Under the pieces are notes generated by a model that saw nothing but the letters and a program-made list of their open reading frames with translations, had not been told where the DNA came from and made no database searches. The position numbers and the translations under genes were made by a program. Below are positions 9,209 through 19,863 of a stretch of 29,245 bases of DNA, piece by piece. The DNA lies in assembly GCA_043101605.1 (NCBI GenBank), contig JBICIG010000054.1, positions 1 to 29,245 of the forward strand, in the 5' to 3' direction. The first letter of the stretch is position 1. The number at the start of each line of letters is the position of its first letter. Source of the stretch: JBICIG01 sp043101605 (GTDB lineage Bacteria > Planctomycetota > Phycisphaerae > Phycisphaerales > UBA1924).

Positions 9209-9464
9209 GGGTCGCCTGATGGGGTGCCTGATCGGGGGACTGTTGCGTGGGCGTTGGTACGCCCGGAGGGGAGATCGGTTCGAGGGCGTGCGGATCTTAC
9301 GCGCGGGGCTTGAGAATCGGGCCGTGCCCCGGGATTCGGGAGCCGATCGGCCGAAGGTGCGCCCGCGCGGGGCGCGGCGGTCGAGTGCGCGCCGGGCGGG
9401 TGGTTCGAGGGAAGCGGGCGTGTGATCGGGCCGATGGAAGACGAGGTGGCGACGGTCGGCCGCG
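9209..9464. other. Intergenic region between the divergent membrane-protein gene and the fliD promoter
   Basis: Together with the promoter and leader this forms a gap of about 310 bases without a gene. It holds a small perfect hairpin at 9249-9264 (GGGCGT, loop TGGT, ACGCCC) and no T-run. I see no convincing sigma-70 promoter, RNA gene or conserved small ORF in it. An upstream site for a sigma-54 activator would be expected here, but no clear repeated motif stands out by eye. Confidence 0.5.
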
Positions 9465-9480
9465 TTGGCAAGCGGTTTGC
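9465..9480 (+). promoter_or_regulatory. Candidate sigma-54 (RpoN) promoter of the fliD operon
   Basis: TTGGCAAGCGGTTTGC matches the sigma-54 consensus YTGGCACG-N4-TTGC with one mismatch. The invariant GG (9467-9468) and GC (9479-9480) are exactly 12 bases apart, as required. Transcription would start near 9492, just before a ribosome-binding site and a 66-codon ORF that lead into fliD. Flagellar middle and late genes are commonly RpoN-dependent in polarly flagellated bacteria, which supports the call. No activator site was identified. Confidence 0.55.
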
Positions 9481-9518
9481 GGCAGGACGCGTCGGACCCC
9501 CGGGCCACGGAGCGACCC

Positions 9519-9719
9519 ATGCGCGCAGGCGAAGAGACAACCCGTTCCGGGGAGATGAGCCCCGCCGAGGCCGAGGCGCGTCGGCTGTTTCAGCGCGTGC
9601 TGTCGCGTTGGGCGATGGACGCGCTGCACCTGCGCCGGCTCGGGCTCGATCGTCCCTGCTTCCGCCCGACGCCCGCTGGCGCGCTGGCGATCCCGGCGCG
9701 GGGAGCGGTCCGGGCGTGA
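9519..9719 (+). CDS. Putative 66-residue protein upstream of fliD
   Basis: The ATG at 9519 is preceded at 8 bases by GGAG and lies about 27 bases after the predicted sigma-54 start site. The stop is 28 bases before fliD, so the ORF fills the leader of the fliD transcript. The product is mostly helical in its middle (SPAEAEARRLFQRVLSRW), basic and Ala/Arg-rich, with no membrane span. In many bacteria flaG lies just before fliD, but this sequence does not resemble FlaG. Positioning and ribosome-binding site argue for a real gene. High G+C makes spurious open frames common, so the call is tentative. Confidence 0.45.
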   Translation: MRAGEETTRSGEMSPAEAEARRLFQRVLSRWAMDALHLRRLGLDRPCFRPTPAGALAIPARGAVRA

Positions 9720-9747
9720 GCGGCACCCACAGCGCGGAGACCGGTTC

Positions 9748-12591
9748 ATGAGCGGCATCACCTCCAGTTCGGGGCTCTTCAGCGGGCTTGATACCCAGTC
9801 GCTGATCAACCAGCTTCTGGCGGTCGAATCGCGCCCGCGGATCCTGTTCGAGCGCCGGATCCTGCAGCTCCAGACGCAGCAGACCGGGCTGCTGGACCTC
9901 AACTCGCGGGTCGATGCGCTCAAGCAGGCGGCGGCGGCGTTCCGGGTCGACAAGACCTTCGACGCCAAGCGTGCGACCAGTTCGGACGACACCGTCCTCT
10001 CGGGCAGCGCCTCGATCGGGGCCCAGCCCGGGTCGTACCAGTTCATTGTCGACCGGCTCGTTTCGACCCAGCAGCAGCTCACGCGCGGGTTCGCCGACCG
10101 CGACTCGTCGGCGATCGGTGCCGACTCGTTCTCGTTCGAGTCGGCCAAGGGCAGGCTCGACCGCGACATCTCGCTGGCGGACCTCAACGGCGGGTCGGGG
10201 ATCCAGCGCGGGGTCATCACGATCACACAGGGATCCAACTCGGCCGAGATCGATCTCTCGCGCGCCTCGACGGTGCAGGAAGTGCTCGACGCGATCAACT
10301 CCGCGTCGGGGATCGATGTCACGGCCCGGGTGTCGGGCGCGGGGCTGGAGCTGACGGGCTCGGCGGCGTTCGCGGTGTCGGACGAGGCGGGCTCGACGAC
10401 CGCGGCCGATCTGGGCATCCTCGGCGCGAGCGCCGATGTCTCGGGCACGCAGACGCTCGCCGGCGATTCGGTCTACCGGCTGACCGACGCGACGGCGTTG
10501 GGCACGCTCAACGACGGCAACGGCGTGTTCGTCTCGAGCGTCATCGGGCAGAGCCGCTACGACTTCACGATCACCGTCGGCGCGACGGCGGTGCAGGTCA
10601 ACATCGGGCCCGAGTACGACACCGACCTGAGCGTGCTCGAGGGGGCGCCTTCGACGCTCGGCGGGCTGATCGACCGGATCAACACCGAGCTCTCCGACGC
10701 CGGGGTGACCGATGTGGTCGCGCGGATCAACGACGACGGCGACGGGCTGATGCTCGAGAACTCCGGGCCCGAGGCGATCACGGTCGCCGAGAACACGGGC
10801 TCGACGGCGAAGGACCTGGGGCTGCTCGGGTCGGCCGCCGCGGGCGCGTCGATCGACGGGCGGCGCTTGCTTGCCGACCTGAACGGGACGCTGCTGCGGA
10901 ACATCAACGGCGGGAGCGGTCTGGACGGCACGAGCACGATCGACTTCACCGCTCGCGACGGGGCGACCTTCTCGATCGATGTGAGCGGGGCCGAGACGGT
11001 CAACCAGCTCATCGATCAGATCAACGCCGACGCGGGGAACGCGGGACGGGTGGTCGCGTCGCTGAACGACGCGGGCAACGGGCTGACGCTGACCGACACG
11101 ACCGGGGCGACGGCGAGCAACCTGATCGTCGCGGGCGACGCGGCCGACGCGTTGGGGCTGGCTGGCGATGTCGCCGCGACTTCGATCCGCGGGACGAACC
11201 TGCAGCACGCGTACATCACCAACGCGACGCTGCTGAGCGACCTCAACGACGGCGCGGGGATCGGGACGGGCGAGATCCGCATCACCGACGGCAACGGCGT
11301 CATCACCACGATCGACATCGGCAGCGACGCGGTGAGCGTCTTCGGGCTGCTGCGGGAGATCAACACGCAGCTCGGCGTGCAGGGATCGACGGCCGAGGTC
11401 GCGATCAACGACTCGGGCGACGGGCTGATCGTGCGTGAAAAGGACGGCTCGCCCGACGGCGCCTCGGCGCTGAAGGTCGAGGATGTGACGGGCTCGGTCG
11501 CGCGCAACCTGAACATCCGTGGCGAGGCATCGGGCACGGGCGATGACAACTTCATCGACGGCTCGTTCGAGACGGTCGTGGAGTTCGAGCCCGATGACAC
11601 GCTCGACGAGATCGTGCGGAAGATCAACGAGTCGGGTGGTCCCGCGACGGTCTCGATCATCAACGACGGGAACGGCGCCAGCCCGTTCCGGCTGAGCTTC
11701 ATCAGCCGCGAGTCCGGGCGCGACGGACGGTACATCTTCGACTCGCGCGGGTTCGACCTGGGGCTCCAGACGCTCGACCGGGGGGAGGACGCGCGGGTGT
11801 TCTTCGGGTCGAGCGACCCGGCCGAGGCGCTGCTGCTGACGAGCTCGAGCAACACGCTGGACTCGATCGTGACGGGGGTCTCGATCGACCTCAAGAGCGC
11901 GAGCGACGACCCGGTCTCGCTGACGGTGACTCGGAACACCGAGGAGATCGAGGCGGATGTCGACGCGTTCATCAAGGCGTACAACACGCTGATCGACCGG
12001 ATCGACTTCCAGACGCGGTACATCGCCGACACCGAGGAGCGTGGGGCGCTGCTGGGCGACCAGACGGCGCTGACCCTCCGCCAGCGGGTCTTCAACACGA
12101 TCCGCGGGCAGGGGCAGGGCATCGAGGGGCAGTACAAGACGCTCTTTGACATCGGGGTGACGGTCATCGAGGGAGGCAAGCTCAGCCTCGACAAGGACGA
12201 GTTCCGCCAGGCGCTGGAGGCGGACTTCGGCGCGGTCGAGGAACTGCTCGCCGCCCGCGACCAGGTCCAGCCCGACGAGTTTCAGGATGTCGCGCCGGGA
12301 GTGAAGGTCAAGGTGGTCGATCCGGACGCCGAGTTCAGCAAGCTCGGCATCGCCGGGCTGATCGAGGAACTGGCGATCACCTACACCGATTCGATCGACG
12401 GCGTGCTGACGCTCCGCAAGACGGCGATCGAGGACCAGATCGATCTTCAGCGGCAGCGGATCGAGAGCTTCAATGTCATCCTCGAGTCCAAGCGGTCGCG
12501 GCTGGAGGCCCAGTTCCTGGCGATGGAGCGGGTCATCGGGCAGCTCCAGGGCCAGCAGGGGGCGCTGGCGAGCCTGGCGGGTGCCGGCTGA
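9748..12591 (+). CDS. fliD: Flagellar hook-associated protein 2 (filament cap), extra-long form
   Basis: FliD caps the growing flagellar filament and folds exported flagellin. The N-terminus, with the family pattern GLFSGLDTQSLINQLLAVE, and an early coiled segment (about 30-66) match FliD_N. The C-terminal third (about 690-947) matches FliD_C, including ADVDAFIKAYNTLID and a final long heptad-rich helix. Between them lie at least four repeats of the Flagellin_IN type, at roughly 143-203, 251-339, 383-451 and 496-565, with a partial fifth at 616-653. Each has LNxGxGI, then a LIxxIN helix, then a VxxNxxGxGLxL strand. At 947 residues the protein is about twice the usual length; the extra mass would form the outward-facing domains of the cap. 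GGAG precedes the ATG by 9 bases. Its stop overlaps the fliS start. Confidence 0.95.
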   Translation: MSGITSSSGLFSGLDTQSLINQLLAVESRPRILFERRILQLQTQQTGLLDLNSRVDALKQAAAAFRVDKTFDAKRATSSDDTVLSGSASIGAQPGSYQFIVDRLVSTQQQLTRGFADRDSSAIGADSFSFESAKGRLDRDISLADLNGGSGIQRGVITITQGSNSAEIDLSRASTVQEVLDAINSASGIDVTARVSGAGLELTGSAAFAVSDEAGSTTAADLGILGASADVSGTQTLAGDSVYRLTDATALGTLNDGNGVFVSSVIGQSRYDFTITVGATAVQVNIGPEYDTDLSVLEGAPSTLGGLIDRINTELSDAGVTDVVARINDDGDGLMLENSGPEAITVAENTGSTAKDLGLLGSAAAGASIDGRRLLADLNGTLLRNINGGSGLDGTSTIDFTARDGATFSIDVSGAETVNQLIDQINADAGNAGRVVASLNDAGNGLTLTDTTGATASNLIVAGDAADALGLAGDVAATSIRGTNLQHAYITNATLLSDLNDGAGIGTGEIRITDGNGVITTIDIGSDAVSVFGLLREINTQLGVQGSTAEVAINDSGDGLIVREKDGSPDGASALKVEDVTGSVARNLNIRGEASGTGDDNFIDGSFETVVEFEPDDTLDEIVRKINESGGPATVSIINDGNGASPFRLSFISRESGRDGRYIFDSRGFDLGLQTLDRGEDARVFFGSSDPAEALLLTSSSNTLDSIVTGVSIDLKSASDDPVSLTVTRNTEEIEADVDAFIKAYNTLIDRIDFQTRYIADTEERGALLGDQTALTLRQRVFNTIRGQGQGIEGQYKTLFDIGVTVIEGGKLSLDKDEFRQALEADFGAVEELLAARDQVQPDEFQDVAPGVKVKVVDPDAEFSKLGIAGLIEELAITYTDSIDGVLTLRKTAIEDQIDLQRQRIESFNVILESKRSRLEAQFLAMERVIGQLQGQQGALASLAGAG

Positions 12592-13127
12592 TGCCCCCGG
12601 CGTCCCCCGGCAACCCGCGTGAAATCAGCCCCGCCGACGGGCTCAAGCCGCCGGTGCGCACGGCCGATAGCTCCGGCATGGCAACACGAGACGCTTCCAA
12701 GGCCGACGCGTACCTCCGGAACCGGGTGATGACCGCCTCTCCCGAGCAGCTCCGGCTGATGCTGCTGGACGGGGCGATCAAGTTCGGGTCCCAGGGACTC
12801 GAGGGGATGAGGGCGTCGGACTTCGAGGCGGTGTACGACGGCGTGAGCCAGTGCCGGGCGATCGTCGCCGAGTTGCTCAGCTCCATCCGCGACGATGTCG
12901 ACCCGGAGCTCGCGCACCGCGCCCGCAGCGTCTACGGGTTCATGTTCCGCGAGCTGATGGAGCTGGGCATCGAGCGCGACGCCAAGCGCATGGCCAAGGT
13001 CCTCGAACTCCTCGAGTACGAGCGAGAGACCTGGGTGCTGCTGATGGAGAAGCTCGCCAAGGAGGGCTCCACCCGGACGCCCGCGCCCGCCGGCGAGGAA
13101 CGCCCGTCGATCTCGCTGCAGGCGTGA
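12591..13127 (+). CDS. fliS: Flagellar secretion chaperone FliS
   Basis: FliS binds the C-terminus of flagellin in the cytoplasm and prevents premature polymerisation. The core AYLRNRVMTASPEQLRLMLLDGAIKF is the classic FliS opening, followed by helical segments ending with YERETWVLLMEKL. The first ATG overlaps the fliD stop (TGATG), giving 178 residues and translational coupling. An in-frame ATG at 12678 (MATRDASKADAYLRN) would give 149 residues, closer to the usual length of about 130, but has no clear ribosome-binding site. The overlap favours the long form, whose extra 29 residues are proline-rich and probably disordered. No flagellin gene is in the window. holB converges, with 22 bases between the stops. 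Confidence 0.9.
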   Translation: MPPASPGNPREISPADGLKPPVRTADSSGMATRDASKADAYLRNRVMTASPEQLRLMLLDGAIKFGSQGLEGMRASDFEAVYDGVSQCRAIVAELLSSIRDDVDPELAHRARSVYGFMFRELMELGIERDAKRMAKVLELLEYERETWVLLMEKLAKEGSTRTPAPAGEERPSISLQA

Positions 13128-13149
13128 TCCTCGCGTCCCGGATCGCCTC

Positions 13150-14313
13150 TCACGCGCGGACCGGCTCGCGGGCGAACGCGCGGGTCATCTCGACGATCAT
13201 CGCTTCGGCGACGAACACCATCTGCACATTCATCCCCAGCCGACGCTCGGCGTGGCGGATTGCCTCGATGGCGCTCGCCCAGGCGGCGGCTTCGTGCGCA
13301 TCGCGGGCCGATCGCAGCTTGGCGCGGCATCCCACAGCGAGGTAGCGGAAGAGCATCGCCCCGGCGGCCTGGTTGGCCGCTTCCTTGGACGCCAGGGGCG
13401 AGGCCTTGACGCGCGCGTCGGCCTGCTCTGCGATGCACTCGGTCATCGCGACGCCGAGGGGTCCCGGCGCGGTGCCCCTGGGAAGCTCCTCGAACCATCC
13501 CCCGAGCCGGGCGTGCCAGCCCGCCAGCCCCCCTTCAACCGCTTCGAGGATCGCCCCGGGCGAGCCCTCGGCGAACGCCTCGAGCCACGCGGGGAGATCG
13601 CCAACTTCGCCGAGCCGATCCTGCACGGCCGGGCGGGCGAGCCATCGGCCGAGGTCGGCGTCGGAGAGGGGCGAGAAGACCACCCGCTGGCACCGGCTGC
13701 GGATCGTCGGCAGCAGCTTGTCCTCGTTCTCGGTGACGAGGATCAGCACGGTGCCCTCGGCCGGCTCCTCGAGCGTCTTGAGGACCGCGTTCTGCCCGTT
13801 CTGATCGAGCAGGTGGGCCTCGTCGACGATCAGCACCTTGCCCGCGAGCGAGTCGCCCGAGCGGACGCGCGAGCGGGCGGCGGGATCGATCAGGAACTCG
13901 CGCAGCACGCCGATCGGGATGTTTCGCTGTTTACTCGCTCGGACCCTCTGCTCGCTCGAGAACACCGACAGTTCCTTGGTCACGACATGCAGGTCCGGGT
14001 GCGAGCCGGCGCGGAGGAGTTCCTGGGTGGGGCTGTCGGGATCCGGGGCGAACGAGCCCGAGAGATCCGGGGCGCTGGTAGGGTCGAGCAGCACGCCGGC
14101 GAGCCCGAGGGCGGCGGTGAACTTCCCGACGCCCCGCGGGCCGTGGAAGATCCACGCGTGGTGGAGGCGGCCCGAGCGGAGCGACGCCTCGATGGTCTCG
14201 CGGGGCCCGGCGTGCCCGATCAGGTCGATCCAGGGGGTGTACTCGAACCGCGGGCCGCCCTTTGGCACGGGCGGGGCCTCGACCGTCTGGACCTTCTTGC
14301 GTCGCTTGGCCAT
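13150..14313 (-). CDS. holB: DNA polymerase III delta-prime subunit (clamp loader)
   Basis: The 387-residue protein has the AAA+ clamp-loader layout. A degenerate Walker A (HGPRGVGKFT, 57-66) has Phe where Ser or Thr normally follows the lysine. Walker B is VLIVDEAHLL (160-169). LKTLEEP follows, and the SRC motif (206-208) supplies the trans-acting arginine, as in bacterial delta-prime. The loader opens the beta sliding clamp and places it on primed DNA. The zinc-binding cysteines that many delta-prime and tau subunits carry between Walker A and Walker B are absent: residues 75-110 contain no Cys. The degenerate P-loop agrees with delta-prime rather than tau/gamma. A basic tail MAKRRKKVQT precedes the domain. 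It is on the same strand as sthA, 59 bases downstream of it. Confidence 0.88.
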   Translation of the reverse strand: MAKRRKKVQTVEAPPVPKGGPRFEYTPWIDLIGHAGPRETIEASLRSGRLHHAWIFHGPRGVGKFTAALGLAGVLLDPTSAPDLSGSFAPDPDSPTQELLRAGSHPDLHVVTKELSVFSSEQRVRASKQRNIPIGVLREFLIDPAARSRVRSGDSLAGKVLIVDEAHLLDQNGQNAVLKTLEEPAEGTVLILVTENEDKLLPTIRSRCQRVVFSPLSDADLGRWLARPAVQDRLGEVGDLPAWLEAFAEGSPGAILEAVEGGLAGWHARLGGWFEELPRGTAPGPLGVAMTECIAEQADARVKASPLASKEAANQAAGAMLFRYLAVGCRAKLRSARDAHEAAAWASAIEAIRHAERRLGMNVQMVFVAEAMIVEMTRAFAREPVRA

Positions 14314-14372
14314 CGATCCCGGAGGGTATCAGCCCGGGCGAGGCCGAGCCCCGTGTGTTCGGGGAGGCCGCG

Positions 14373-15788
14373 TTACACGCTCAGGAGCTTGTTCACGCCG
14401 TTGAGGGCCGCGACCTTGTAGCACTCGGCGAGGGTCGGGTAGTTGAAGACGGCCTCGACGAAGTAGTCGACGGTCGCCTTGAACGCGATGGCGGCCTGCC
14501 CGATGTGGACCAGTTCGGTCGCCCCGGTGCCGATGATGTGGACGCCCAGGATGTGCCGGGTCTCCTGGTGGATGAGCATCTTGAGCATCCCGATCTCGTC
14601 GCCGAGGAGCTGCCCGCGGGCGATCTCGCGGTACTGGGCGATGCCCGACTCGTAAGGGATGCCCTCGTCGGTGAGCTGCTGCTCGGTCCACCCGACCATG
14701 GAGATCTCGGGGACCGCGTAGATGCCGTAGGGCAGCAGTTCGGGGACCTGTGTGGTCGGTCGGCCGAACATGTGGCACGCGGCCAAGCGCCCCTGCTCCA
14801 TGCTCGTCGAGGCGAGGGCGGGGAAGCCGATGACATCGCCGGCGGCATAGACATGCCCGACCTTGGTCTGGAAGTGTTCGTTGACCTCGATCCGACCCCG
14901 CTTGTCGGCTTCGATCCCGACCACCTCGAGCCCCAGCCCGTCGGTCGAGCCCTGGCGCCCGACGGCGTACAGCAGGCAGTCGGCGCGGAGCGTCTTGCCG
15001 GACTCGAGGGTCGCCTGGGCCATGCGGTTGTCGGCGGTGCGGCTGCCGGCGGGGGCGTCGATCGTCTCGATTTTGACGACTTTCTCCCCCAGTCGAAGCG
15101 TGACGCCGCTCTGGCGGAGGTGGTACTGCAGGGCCTCGATGATCTCGGCGTCGACGAAGTCGAGCACGCGCGACCGCCCCTCGACGATCGTGACCTTCAC
15201 GCCCAGCGCCGCGAGCATGGAGGCGTACTCGGTCCCGATCACCCCGCCGCCGACCACGATGATCGAGTGCGGCAGAAAGGCGAGCTTGAGCAAGCCGTCG
15301 GAACTGATGATCGTCGTCCCGTCGTAATCGACCCTCGGCGCCGAGGCCGGGCGGGAGCCGGTGGCGATGAGGAACTTGTCGGCCGTCACGGTGCTCTTGG
15401 CGGTCTGCCCGACGATCTCGATGCGGTTGGGCTCGATGAACGACCCGCGCCCGTAGACCACCTCGATCCCGTTGCGGGAGAAGTGCTGGCGGATCATGTC
15501 GATCTCTTCGGTGATGACCCGGTTGCACGAGGCGAGCAGGTTCTCGAAGGTCTCGTTGCGGGCCTGGGTGAAGTCCTCGTAGCGGGGCATCGCCGGGGGG
15601 CGGCCCGTGAGGTTGACGATCGCCTCGCGGAGGGCCTTGGAAGGGATGGTGCCGGCGTTGACCGCCTCGCCCCCCACCACTTGCCGCTTCTCGACGACCA
15701 CGACCCGCTTGCCGAGCTTGGCCGCCTGGATCGCGGCTTTCTGACCGGCCGGACCGCTCCCGATGACGCAGAGATCAAAGTGCCTCAT
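14373..15788 (-). CDS. sthA: Soluble (Si-specific) pyridine nucleotide transhydrogenase
   Basis: This FAD flavoprotein would move hydride between NADPH and NAD+ in the cytoplasm. The 471-residue chain has the FAD-binding GSGPAG (10-15), an NAD(P) motif IIVVGGGVIGTEYAS, the second FAD motif VYAAGDVIGFPALAS, and the dimerisation domain ending FNYPTLAECYKVAALNGVN, closely similar to E. coli SthA as I recall it. The redox-active CxxxxC of lipoamide dehydrogenase and mercuric reductase is replaced by EAVNAGTIPSKAL, without cysteine, which rules out disulfide reductase activity and favours transhydrogenase. The ATG at 15788 is chosen over a GTG nine bases upstream, since TAGAGT sits 7 bases before the ATG. 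There is no ribosome-binding site, so the mRNA may be leaderless. It is divergent from alaS. Confidence 0.92.
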   Translation of the reverse strand: MRHFDLCVIGSGPAGQKAAIQAAKLGKRVVVVEKRQVVGGEAVNAGTIPSKALREAIVNLTGRPPAMPRYEDFTQARNETFENLLASCNRVITEEIDMIRQHFSRNGIEVVYGRGSFIEPNRIEIVGQTAKSTVTADKFLIATGSRPASAPRVDYDGTTIISSDGLLKLAFLPHSIIVVGGGVIGTEYASMLAALGVKVTIVEGRSRVLDFVDAEIIEALQYHLRQSGVTLRLGEKVVKIETIDAPAGSRTADNRMAQATLESGKTLRADCLLYAVGRQGSTDGLGLEVVGIEADKRGRIEVNEHFQTKVGHVYAAGDVIGFPALASTSMEQGRLAACHMFGRPTTQVPELLPYGIYAVPEISMVGWTEQQLTDEGIPYESGIAQYREIARGQLLGDEIGMLKMLIHQETRHILGVHIIGTGATELVHIGQAAIAFKATVDYFVEAVFNYPTLAECYKVAALNGVNKLLSV

Positions 15789-15795
15789 AGCGCCC

Positions 15796-15801
15796 ACTCT
15801 A
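15796..15801 (-). promoter_or_regulatory. Candidate -10 element of sthA (leaderless)
   Basis: TAGAGT on the minus strand ends 7 bases before the sthA ATG. Transcription from it would start at or next to the start codon. No -35 hexamer or ribosome-binding site is evident. Confidence 0.45.
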
Positions 15802-15888
15802 TCGGTCTTTCGCCGGGGCGAATCCCGACCGAATCCGGGGTGGGGTGATCGGGCCCGGGCCCGGCTCGGGCGAGCGGGGGCGTCACCC

Positions 15889-15894
15889 TAGAAT
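15889..15894 (+). promoter_or_regulatory. Candidate -10 element of alaS (leaderless)
   Basis: TAGAAT ends 6 bases before the alaS ATG, so a transcript would begin essentially at the A of ATG. No ribosome-binding site lies between them. The -35 region is poor. Confidence 0.5.
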
Positions 15895-15900
15895 CGGGGC

Positions 15901-18864
<2,964 letters not shown>

Positions 18865-18909
18865 CCGATCCATTCCTTCGGGCCCTCGGGGCCCTCGGAG
18901 CGCCGACGG

Positions 18910-19212
18910 ATGCCGATGGGTCTCGGAAAGCACGGCGGCTCGCGCCAGCAATACAACGCGTGGAATGTCGGGCTGGACTTCGGCTACTCGGTGGTCGGGA
19001 TGGTGATGCTGGGGCTGGCGATCGACTACTTCGCGAAGACCTCGCCGCGGGCGCTGATCATCTGCGCCGTGCTGGGGCTGATCGGGGGCGGGTACCGGTT
19101 CATCCGCGAGGCGCTGGCGATGAATCGTTCGAACAGCCGGGTCGGGCGGGGCGGACGGGACGGGGGGAACGGCCCGGGCCGCCCGCCGCCGAGTCGGCCG
19201 CCGGGAGGGTGA
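18910..19212 (+). CDS. atpZ: AtpZ/AtpI-like ATP synthase accessory protein
   Basis: The 100-residue protein has two membrane spans (about 23-41 and 48-65) joined by a short turn with DYFAKTSPRA, then GGYRFIREAL. This is the usual pattern of the small AtpZ/AtpI-like proteins encoded first in ATP synthase operons, which help assemble the c ring or bring in Mg2+. The last 30 residues are Gly-, Pro- and Arg-rich and likely disordered. GGAG lies about 10 bases before the ATG at 18910; a second ATG six bases on is equally possible. It follows alaS closely and precedes the atpI-like gene and atpB, which fits its assignment. Confidence 0.75.
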   Translation: MPMGLGKHGGSRQQYNAWNVGLDFGYSVVGMVMLGLAIDYFAKTSPRALIICAVLGLIGGGYRFIREALAMNRSNSRVGRGGRDGGNGPGRPPPSRPPGG

Positions 19213-19312
19213 GGGAGCGTTGAGCGGTCCCTGTCGGGGGTGGGCCGCGGGGGGTGTGATCGTGGGGTCAGATTCGCCCGGGCGGTTCCTCGCCGGGGGC
19301 CTGTCAGACCGC

Positions 19313-19375
19313 TATTCTTCCCGTCCCACAGGAAGACACCCCGTGTGGGGGCCTCGCAAGGGGCTCCGGGGTGTG
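19313..19375 (+). promoter_or_regulatory. Possible internal promoter and structured leader before the atpI-like gene
   Basis: TATTCT at 19313-19318 resembles a -10 hexamer, but no good -35 is seen. Just downstream, ACACCCC (19337-19343) and GGGGTGT (19369-19375) could pair across a 25-base loop, making a stem in the roughly 120-base leader before the GTG at 19444. The 231-base gap between atpZ and the atpI-like gene holds nothing else I can support. Confidence 0.3.
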
Positions 19376-19443
19376 ATTGCCGGGACCGAAGCCCTTTGGA
19401 TGAGGATCGAGCGGGCGTGGAGCGAGCGATCGGAGACACCCGG

Positions 19444-19863
19444 GTGAGACTTCCCGCCGGCCGGCTTGCCGCGGCGACGGCGGGCGCGGCGCTGGCCGTC
19501 GGGCTGATCGCGTCGGGGGTTGTGTCGATGGGCGATGCGTCGTCGGGGCTGTGGGCCCTGTCGGCGATGGCGTGCATCGTGCTGCCCGCGGCGTTCCTGG
19601 CGGCGCTGCTGCTGGCGATCGGGCCCGTGGGGCTGGCCAGCGCCGGGCTGATGCTGATCTACGGGAGCTTCGGGCGGACGATCGTGTCGCTGGCGCTGGC
19701 GGCGGGAATCTTTCTGCTGGCCGAGCCCCCGGCGATGCCCTTCTGGGCGAGTTTCCTTCTCTCGGGCGTCGCGGCGTTGGTCGGCGAGACGCTCGTATCG
19801 ATCCGCGCGATGCGCGCGCTCGAAACCGGACCGCACCACGCATTGACGCAGGAGCAGGCGTGA
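19444..19863 (+). CDS. atpI: ATP synthase subunit I-like membrane protein
   Basis: The 139-residue product has four hydrophobic segments (about 8-26, 33-58, 62-88 and 93-115) and ends in a short polar tail, the size and layout of AtpI-type proteins that help assemble the c ring. Sequence identity in this family is low, so the call rests mainly on topology and location. GTG at 19444 is preferred because GGAG stands 8 bases before it; a GTG at 19417 would add nine polar residues. Its TGA overlaps the atpB ATG (TGATG), which indicates translational coupling. Confidence 0.7.
   Translation: MRLPAGRLAAATAGAALAVGLIASGVVSMGDASSGLWALSAMACIVLPAAFLAALLLAIGPVGLASAGLMLIYGSFGRTIVSLALAAGIFLLAEPPAMPFWASFLLSGVAALVGETLVSIRAMRALETGPHHALTQEQA

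Noticed and set aside
9249..9264. Perfect 6-bp hairpin GGGCGT-TGGT-ACGCCC upstream of the membrane-protein gene
   Set aside because: Short stems of this kind arise often by chance in G+C-rich DNA. It has no T-run and no clear relation to a gene end.
13689..13700. TGGCACCGGCTGC in holB as a second sigma-54 promoter
   Set aside because: The GG to GC distance is two bases too short, and it lies inside a coding region pointing against the gene.
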